A DNA stretch of 8,339 nucleotides from Bacillota bacterium. GTDB lineage: Bacteria > Bacillota > Clostridia > Clostridiales > Clostridiaceae. Shown in pieces: positions 1-5,222 of the stretch. The translations under genes and the position numbers were made by a program. The stretch spans positions 1-8,339 of the forward strand of contig JAUZPH010000143.1 of assembly GCA_030706065.1 (NCBI GenBank). The letters are read 5' to 3'. Within the stretch, counting starts at the first letter, position 1; every line of letters begins with the position of its first letter. The notes beneath the pieces are model-generated. The model was not told the DNA's origin and searched no databases. It saw only the letters and a list, made by a program, of their open reading frames with translations.

Positions 1-2
1 TA

Positions 3-824
3 GCCGAGAGCTCCTACAATAAATATTCCTCCGGGAAAACTAATGTGACCTCGGGCAGTGTAAGATTGTCCGGAGATGAGATAAATCTGCCAAAGGTGAC
101 AGGGGACACAATTGTGCTACAGGGTGAAAACAGTAGAGTTAAGCTGAAGCTGTTGGAACCGGAAAAGCTGCCTATGCTATCTACAGGCACGTACAAACAG
201 GATAAATTCGTATTGATTTTAAACGATGAGGATTTCAACAGGCTGGGAACCTCAATGCCAAAATCAATGTCAGGCATCCTTCACAGATATTATTTTGAGG
301 ATTGGAGAGCTACAAAAGATTTATATAATAAACTGACAAACCTTTCTGCTGCCAGCAGAGTCAGCCTGGAAAACAGCAGCTTTACTCAGTCTTTAGGTTT
401 AGCCGGTAAATACAACGAATACCTGATGATGAAAAAGCTCTATTCCATATTCATATTTATATTCATGTTCTTGTCCCTGCTGTTCTATGTGGCTGCAGTA
501 TTGATGCTGCTGCTCAGACAGTTTGAAGCCCTGGATAGGACCAGGAGGAAGTATCTCCAGCTGAGAAAAATCGGGATAACAAGAAAAGAATTCGGGAAAG
601 CCGTCCTCGGTGAGACAAGAATATTATTTATAACACCGGTGGCCTTTGGAGTGGTTCTTGGATATTCTCTCATGCTGATAGCGGAGTCCATGGTTGGCGG
701 GGCAGACCTGGTGAAGGAATTCATGAGCAAGGCCGTGGTGCTGACAGTAGTATACATTGTGTTTCAAGTCATTGCCTGTGAACTCTCAGGCAGGAGATTT
801 CTAAACAGGATTATTGAAGAGTGA
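3..824 (+). CDS. FtsX/BceB-like ABC transporter permease, C-terminal part (5' end outside window)
   Basis: The frame is open from the left edge, so this is the 3' portion of a longer gene; the GTG at 45 is only an internal codon. About 273 residues are visible. The first ~145 are hydrophilic and look like the end of an extracellular domain. Three membrane segments follow, at about visible residues 146-171 (FIFIFMFLSLLFY...), 206-230 and 242-261. Between the first two lies a charged cytoplasmic loop (RTRRKYLQLRKIGITRKEF) typical of FtsX-family permeases, where a 'lxkiGitrkei' stretch follows the transmembrane helix. An extracellular domain followed by the last three helices fits BceB-type permeases, which work with an ATPase in peptide-antibiotic sensing or export. 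The partner ATPase would lie upstream, outside the window. Family assignment is fairly safe; substrate and BceB subtype are inferred. The gene ends in TGA and is followed by the 870-925 terminator. Confidence 0.8.
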   Translation, partial: AESSYNKYSSGKTNVTSGSVRLSGDEINLPKVTGDTIVLQGENSRVKLKLLEPEKLPMLSTGTYKQDKFVLILNDEDFNRLGTSMPKSMSGILHRYYFEDWRATKDLYNKLTNLSAASRVSLENSSFTQSLGLAGKYNEYLMMKKLYSIFIFIFMFLSLLFYVAAVLMLLLRQFEALDRTRRKYLQLRKIGITRKEFGKAVLGETRILFITPVAFGVVLGYSLMLIAESMVGGADLVKEFMSKAVVLTVVYIVFQVIACELSGRRFLNRIIEE

Positions 825-869
825 TTACAAATGATACGGAAATTTAAACCCTTTCTATTCGCTTAACGT

Positions 870-925
870 AAAAACCATAGCATTCTTCAAAGGCAGGTTT
901 GCCAAAGAAGAGCTATGGTTTTTCT
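870..925. terminator. Bidirectional intrinsic terminator between convergent genes
   Basis: A perfect 12-bp inverted repeat (AAAAACCATAGC at 870-881, GCTATGGTTTTT at 912-923) encloses further imperfect pairing (TTCTTC with GAAGAG; GGCA with TGCC). The A-run on the left arm and T-run on the right arm give a U-tail on either strand. It can therefore end both the permease transcript (+) and the ywbE transcript (-). Confidence 0.85.
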
Positions 926-926
926 G

Positions 927-1121
927 TTACTTTATTATATTTTGGACTCTGCCAATTTTTCCGTCACTCAATCTTACTTTTATTCCTCTGGGATGATATG
1001 AGGAATTTGTAAGTATATCTTTTACGGTTCCCCGTGTCAATTTTCCTGTGCGCTGATCTTCTTTCAATACAATATCTACAAGTCTTCCTGCATAAATATC
1101 TTCTCTTCTAGTACCGTCCAT
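927..1121 (-). CDS. ywbE: YwbE family protein (DUF2196), 64 aa
   Basis: The 64-residue protein begins MDGTRREDIYAGRLVDIVLK and matches the small conserved YwbE family of Firmicutes in length and pattern: R..I..G..V.IV.K.DQ.TGKLT.G.V..ILT.S..HP.GIKV.L..G..GRV. The function of the family is not established. The GTVKDIL...GIKVRLSDGKIGRV pattern resembles a small beta-barrel of KOW type, which would suit nucleic-acid binding, but that is inference. The ATG at 1121-1119 is preceded by AAAGGAG (1140-1134) with a 12-base spacer, slightly long but the only good start. An out-of-frame ATG sits just after the Shine-Dalgarno site, too close to be used. The gene lies 100 bases downstream of rnj on the same strand. 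No convincing promoter was found in the gap, so read-through from rnj past the 1177-1217 hairpin is plausible. It ends in TAA, directly followed by the 870-925 terminator. Confidence 0.88.
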   Translation of the reverse strand: MDGTRREDIYAGRLVDIVLKEDQRTGKLTRGTVKDILTNSSYHPRGIKVRLSDGKIGRVQNIIK

Positions 1122-1176
1122 ATATCGACATTACTCCTTTGTGTTCAATGTTATAATACTACAACGCAAACTATAT

Positions 1177-1217
1177 AAAGATGTGTGAATTTGATAATTT
1201 TAATGTCACACATCTTT
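1177..1217 (-). terminator. Perfect 12-bp stem-loop just after rnj; weak or partial terminator
   Basis: AAAGATGTGTGA (1177-1188) and TCACACATCTTT (1206-1217) form a perfect 12-bp stem with a 17-base AT-rich loop, starting 4 bases past the rnj stop codon. Read on the minus strand, the stem is followed by only CTTTATATAG, so the U-tail is short. Termination may be incomplete, leaving ywbE to be transcribed by read-through. It could also act as a 3' mRNA-stabilising hairpin. Confidence 0.6.
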
Positions 1218-1221
1218 AGTA

Positions 1222-2886
1222 TTAAATTTCCATAATAACAGGTAGTATCAGAGGTTTTCTCCGTGTTTTGGCATACAAAAACGTACCCAGGTCATTTCGG
1301 ATAGTTGTCTTTATTACTGACCACCCTGTAACATTATTATTAAGGCATCCATCCAGGGAAACTTTTACTATATCTCTGGCCTCTCTCAGTAATTGCTCCG
1401 ACTCCTTGATATATACAAAGCCTCTTGAAACGATATCCGGGCCCGCTATGACACTGGAGGATTGCTTGTCAATAGTCACTACTATGGTTATTATGCCGTC
1501 TTGAGCCAGATGTTTCCTGTCTCTTAAAACTATATTGCCGACATCTCCTACACCCAAACCGTCCACCATAATTCTTCCTGCAGCTACCTTGCCGGCGGTT
1601 TGTGCCTTTTTAGAGGTAATTTCAAAGACGTCACCTATATCCAGCATAAATATACTTGATCTATCCATGCCCAATTTCTCAGCAATTAACGCATGCTGTT
1701 TCAAATGTCTGTATTCTCCGTGAACAGGAATAAAGTATTTGGGTTTTAAAAGTGTGTGTATCAATTTCAATTCTTCCTGACAGGCATGACCGGAAACATG
1801 TATCTCTTCTATGGACTTGTATAGTACATCCGCGCCTCTTCTATACAAATCATTAATTACATTTGAAATAAATTTTTCATTTCCCGGAATAGGTGAAGCA
1901 GATATTACAAAAAGATCTCCCTGCTCAACCCTGATTTTTCTGTGAGTATCCGAAGCAATCCTTGAAAGGGCCGACATTGGCTCTCCCTGGCTTCCGGTGG
2001 TAATTAAGGTAATCTTGTCATTAGGATATTTATTAATAACATCAACTTCAAGTAACATATCTTTTGGTATATCCAAATACCCCAGTTCCATTGCAACCTG
2101 CGATATTCTTTCCATACTTCTTCCGCTGAAGGCAATCTTTCTGCCGGCCCTGATAGAGGAGTTTGCAATCTGCTGAATTCTGTGTATGTTTGAAGCAAAG
2201 GTAGCAACAATAACTCTGCCTTTTGCCCCGTCAAAAATATGGTTCAGCTTCTCACCGACAGTTCTTTCCGACATGGTATAGCCCGGCCGTTCAGCATTTG
2301 TACTGTCAGCCATAAGCAGCAGTACTCCCTGTTTACCAAGCTTTGAATACCTCTCCAGATCAATCATTTTACCATCAATAGGCGTATAGTCAATCTTGAA
2401 ATCTCCGCTGTGAACGATGACGCCCAGTGGAGTATGAATGGCCAGCGAGCAGGAATCCGCGATACTGTGATTTGTACGTATAAATTCCACAGAAATTTTT
2501 TCTAGTTTTATAATATCTCCCGACTTCACAACATTTAATGTACAGTCAGACAATATGTTATGCTCCCCCAGCTTATATTCCACCAGGCCTATAGTCAATT
2601 TTGTACCATACACCGGAACATTCAACTGCTTTAAAATGTAAGGAAGCCCTCCGATATGATCCTCATGCCCATGGGTTATAAAAATTCCTTTTACTTTCTC
2701 ACTATTGTTAATCAAATAGGTTATATCCGGTATTACCACATCCACGCCGTACATTTCAATATCAGGAAATGCCATCCCGCCATCTATTACAATAATTTCA
2801 TCCCCGTACTCAACGGCTGTAATATTCTTTCCGATTTCCCCAAGGCCGCCCAAGGGAATAACCTTTATCCTGCTTTTACTTTTCAA
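1222..2886 (-). CDS. rnj: Ribonuclease J (metallo-beta-lactamase/beta-CASP RNase)
   Basis: This is the bifunctional 5'-3' exonuclease and endonuclease of mRNA decay and rRNA maturation in Firmicutes, a cytoplasmic zinc enzyme. Counting from the upstream GTG at 2895 (557 aa), the visible motifs are: IPLGGLGEIGKN near residues 13-24, the zinc-binding HGHEDH at 75-80, the NHSI histidine at 143, HSGDFK at 162-167, and the beta-CASP motifs GSQGEP (301-306), HVSGHA (366-371) and PVHGEYRHL (390-398). The length matches the roughly 555 aa usual for RNase J, including the C-terminal domain. Start choice: the GTG at 2895-2893 overlaps the Shine-Dalgarno AAGGAG (2900-2895), leaving no spacing. The in-frame TTG at 2886-2884 lies 8 bases from it and gives M-KSKSRIKVIPLGG (554 aa), so TTG is preferred. 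Many Firmicutes carry two paralogues; whether this is the J1 or J2 type cannot be told here. It is transcribed from the promoter at 3046-3074 and followed by a stem-loop and ywbE. Confidence 0.95.
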   Translation of the reverse strand: MKSKSRIKVIPLGGLGEIGKNITAVEYGDEIIVIDGGMAFPDIEMYGVDVVIPDITYLINNSEKVKGIFITHGHEDHIGGLPYILKQLNVPVYGTKLTIGLVEYKLGEHNILSDCTLNVVKSGDIIKLEKISVEFIRTNHSIADSCSLAIHTPLGVIVHSGDFKIDYTPIDGKMIDLERYSKLGKQGVLLLMADSTNAERPGYTMSERTVGEKLNHIFDGAKGRVIVATFASNIHRIQQIANSSIRAGRKIAFSGRSMERISQVAMELGYLDIPKDMLLEVDVINKYPNDKITLITTGSQGEPMSALSRIASDTHRKIRVEQGDLFVISASPIPGNEKFISNVINDLYRRGADVLYKSIEEIHVSGHACQEELKLIHTLLKPKYFIPVHGEYRHLKQHALIAEKLGMDRSSIFMLDIGDVFEITSKKAQTAGKVAAGRIMVDGLGVGDVGNIVLRDRKHLAQDGIITIVVTIDKQSSSVIAGPDIVSRGFVYIKESEQLLREARDIVKVSLDGCLNNNVTGWSVIKTTIRNDLGTFLYAKTRRKPLILPVIMEI

Positions 2887-2894
2887 TAAATCCA

Positions 2895-2900
2895 CTCCTT
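2895..2900 (-). promoter_or_regulatory. Ribosome binding site of rnj that decides the start codon
   Basis: Read on the minus strand, the sequence is AAGGAG-TGGATTTA-TTG. The AAGGAG has an 8-base spacer to TTG (2886). Its last G is also the first base of the in-frame GTG (2895), which therefore cannot be a normally spaced start. This supports initiation at TTG. Confidence 0.75.
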
Positions 2901-3045
2901 AATTTTTTTAGTTTTTCTCAGCTTTTGATTTACTCTCTTTATTTTTAATCTTTTGAAAATTTATTAAACTATATCTATATTATTTAAAATCTATACAGAT
3001 AATTTTTGTTCCGAAATCCCAATTATTTACTTACGCTCTCAATTA

Positions 3046-3074
3046 ATTATATACAATTGCTAATAAAACATCAA
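3046..3074 (-). promoter_or_regulatory. Sigma-A-type promoter of rnj
   Basis: On the minus strand, TTGATG (3074-3069) is separated by exactly 17 bases from TATAAT (3051-3046). The -10 is a perfect consensus and the -35 matches 4 of 6 positions. Transcription would start near 3039, giving a 5' leader of about 150 bases before the TTG start. The leader is AT-rich with no strong hairpin seen. Confidence 0.7.
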
Positions 3075-3153
3075 GCTTGAAAAGAATGGATGGGATTTAC
3101 GGCATTTGGTATCCTTTCTTATATAAAAAGGCTTTGTTCAAATATAGAGACAT

Positions 3154-3185
3154 AAAAAGCCCGTAGCAAACCGGGCTTTTTGAAT
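3154..3185. terminator. Orphan intrinsic terminator with no adjacent gene
   Basis: AAAAAGCCCG (3154-3163) and CGGGCTTTTT (3172-3181) form a perfect 10-bp GC-cored stem with an 8-base loop. T-runs flank it in both directions. No gene ends next to it: rnj starts to the left on the minus strand and the ligase starts to the right on the plus strand. It may end a short unannotated RNA, block antisense transcription, or remain from a lost gene. Confidence 0.7.
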
Positions 3186-3190
3186 TTTTG

Positions 3191-3208
3191 TGGTTTCTAA
3201 AGAAACCA
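3191..3208. repeat. Short perfect hairpin
   Basis: TGGTTTC (3191-3197) and GAAACCA (3202-3208) form a 7-bp perfect stem with a 4-base TAAA loop. It lies 10 bases to the right of the orphan terminator. Its right arm overlaps the alternative pairing CCATAAA/TTTATGG. No function can be assigned. Confidence 0.45.
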
Positions 3209-3416
3209 TAAAAGTCTCATATTGCGCCGAGCAAAATATCCAAGCTTTATGGATTTATGCGGAAGTAGAATGTAATAGGCTTTTGGGTTCTACTCAGCAG
3301 GGAAAACGGATTCTCTGTCGTGTCGGAATGCGGCAAAGGCTGCAGAATTGACTTATATCTTCCTGAAGTGTATTCCATATTTTGGGAATTTGTTTCTTAC
3401 TTTTGGCACCCCTGTC

Positions 3417-3425
3417 TGATACAAT
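3417..3425 (+). promoter_or_regulatory. Extended -10 promoter element for the ligase/esterase unit
   Basis: TGATACAAT has the TGn extension followed by TACAAT (5 of 6 to TATAAT). The hexamer 17 bases upstream (TTACTT) is a poor -35, as is common for extended -10 promoters. Transcription would begin near 3432, about 38 bases before the ATG at 3470. Confidence 0.5.
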
Positions 3426-3469
3426 GTTAAAGAATTAATTTACAGAAAATGGTAATAAAGGGGGGACTT

Positions 3470-5185
3470 ATGCATAGTACAATGAATTTAAAACCTTCAG
3501 TCATAAGGCCTTGGCTGAAGTATTACAACAAGGAAGACATAACAGAAGAAGTACCGAAATGCACGTTATATGACTATCTTTTCCAAAACAACAAAGACCA
3601 TCCAGACGATATTGCATTGAATTACTTCGACACTAATTTAACTTACGGTGAAATTTTCCGTAACATCCAGAAAACTGCCATGGCTTATCTGGCCCTTGGC
3701 GTTAAGTGCGGAGATATCGTCACAATCTGCTCTATCACGACTCCGGAAGTTGTGTACTCATTCTACGCAATGGATTTGATTGGTGCTGTTCCCAATATGG
3801 TAGATCCTCGTACAAGCATTGAAGGTATACGGGAGTACATTGAGGAGGCCAAATCAAAATACGTCTGCGTACTGAATATGGCATACCCCAAAATACGGGA
3901 TGCCGTTGCAGGAACAGACGTAGACAGGATTGTCGTATTATCTCCTGTCGACTCGCTGAGTCACGTAAAGCGGGCTGCTTTCCACTTAACAAACAGGTAT
4001 AAAAATGAGTATTCATCCAACTGCCTCAAATGGGAACAGTTTCTTGACAATGGTGCAGGCATGAAGTTGGAACCCGTACCGTACAGTCATGAGCATTGCT
4101 GCGCCATAGTACATACCGGGGGAACCACCGGTTCGCCAAAGGGAGTCATGCTTAGTGATGATGCTTTTAACGCAATTGCCTTCCAGTATGAAAAATCCGC
4201 CATTACACTTAAACGACAGCAGAAGTTTTTGAATGTTATGCCTCCGTTTATCGCCTATGGCTTTGCCTGCGGTATTCATATGCCGCTGTCTCTAGGCATG
4301 ACATCCATCATAATCCCAAATCTGGACGTGAAAGAGCTGGCAGCTTTGATTTTGAAATATAAGCCTGCGCATATGTGCGGTGTACCGGAACATTATCAGG
4401 TACTGGCAAAGGATAAAAAATTGAAGCATGCGGATATTTCATATCTCATGAACACCGGCTCAGGGTGAGATGCGATTCCCATCGGTGCCGAAAACGAGGT
4501 TAACCAGTTTCTGAAGTCCCATGGCAGCAAGTACGCACTTTCCAAGGGCTATGGAATGACCGAGGTTTGCTCTTCTGCTTCGTCATGTATGGGTGATATC
4601 AATAAGCCGGGCAGCGTTGGTATCCCACTTGTGAAAAATATTATTTCCGCCTTTGAGCCCGGAACAGACAAGGAATTGAATATTGGCGAAAAAGGCGAGA
4701 TTTGTATTACAGGTCCCACTATTATGCTTGGCTATTATGGCAAGCCGGAGGAAACCTCAAATGTACTACGCAAGCATTCTGACGGTAGGGTTTGGGTGCA
4801 TACCGGTGACATTGGCTATATTGATGAGGACGGCTTTGTGTTTGTTGATGGCAGAATAAAACGCATGATCATAAGACATGACGGCTTCAAAGTATTCCCG
4901 AGTATGATTGAAAATGTCATCAGCACACATCCGACGGTGGAAACCTGTTCAGTTGTCGCCTCTCCTGACAAAAATAACCCACAGGGCAATCTTCCGTATG
5001 TACATATTGTTCTAAAAGATGATGTACATGAAAGGCATGGACAAATTAAAGCCGAAATCATCAAACTATGCCAGAATAAGTTGCCGGAATATACCCAGCC
5101 GGTTGGATATAAGTTCTGTGAGTCACTCTATTACACTCCTATCGGCAAGGTGGATTACCGCAGACTGGAAATGGAATCGGTTTGA
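3470..5185 (+). pseudogene. AMP-forming acyl-CoA synthetase-like ligase, interrupted by an in-frame TGA
   Basis: This is an adenylate-forming (ANL superfamily) enzyme that would activate a carboxylic acid as acyl-AMP and pass it to CoA or a carrier thiol in the cytoplasm. Motifs counted from the ATG at 3470: ATP-binding loop HTGGTTGSPKGV (215-226), YGMTE (361-365), TGD (445-447), hinge DGRIKRMI (from about 460), and the C-terminal catalytic Lys in PIGKVDYR (about residue 560). The total of about 571 codons is a normal family length. The frame is unbroken except for TGA at 4466-4468, directly after TGSG and before DAIPIG, where relatives have Gly. GGGGGA to GGGTGA, one base, explains it. As read, the gene yields a 332-aa N-terminal piece lacking the YGMTE, TGD and Lys motifs. 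The next in-frame ATG (4556) falls inside YGMTE, so a reinitiated C-terminal piece (4556-5185) would also be inactive. Start: ATG 3470 has AAGGGGGG (3458-3465) close upstream; the ATG at 3449 lacks a site. The substrate is unknown. Confidence 0.85.
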
Positions 5186-5207
5186 TTTCGGCAGGACTAT
5201 GATTAAC

Positions 5208-5213
5208 AAGGAG
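5208..5213 (+). promoter_or_regulatory. Ribosome binding site fixing the start of the surface esterase gene
   Basis: AAGGAG is followed by a 9-base spacer and ATG at 5223-5225. The same frame is open back to 5019, inside the ligase gene, but that upstream part has no such site and would bury the signal peptide. Translation therefore starts at 5223. Confidence 0.85.
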
Positions 5214-5222
5214 AGATTAAAA

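Larger units (their letters stand above)
3075..3416. other. Intergenic stretch without a convincing gene
   Basis: The non-coding region between rnj and the ligase covers 2887-3469. Its left half is very AT-rich and holds the rnj leader and promoter. The stretch from about 3209 to 3360 is visibly richer in G and C than its flanks, as if it were a decayed gene or an inserted element. The best open frame is GTG 3190 to TGA 3351 (53 codons), with no ribosome binding site and no recognisable motif. The segment CCATAAA (3206-3212) can pair with TTTATGG (3246-3252), competing with the 3191-3208 hairpin. A weak rightward promoter-like pair (TTTACG 3096-3101, 18 bases, TATATA 3120-3125) lies just ahead of the 3154 terminator. 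A transcript from it would be about 50 bases long; this is speculative. Confidence 0.4.

Noticed and set aside
3190..3351. 53-codon open frame starting with GTG
   Set aside because: It has no ribosome binding site, begins within a hairpin next to a terminator, and its product shows no recognisable motif.
3449..3469. ATG at 3449 as start of the ligase
   Set aside because: The strong AAGGGGGG site lies after this ATG and at a proper distance from the ATG at 3470.
4466..4468. UGA read as glycine through an alternative genetic code
   Set aside because: TGA ends the permease gene (822-824) and the ligase itself (5183-5185) at expected family lengths, and the gene content is clostridial, where UGA is a stop.
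4466..4510. TGA in the ligase as a selenocysteine codon
   Set aside because: The position is normally Gly in this enzyme family, not Cys, and no clear SECIS-type hairpin is seen directly downstream; a one-base change from GGA is simpler.
5019..5222. Longer start (5019) for the surface esterase
   Set aside because: The extra 68 codons overlap the ligase C-terminus in another frame, lack a ribosome binding site and would bury the signal peptide.
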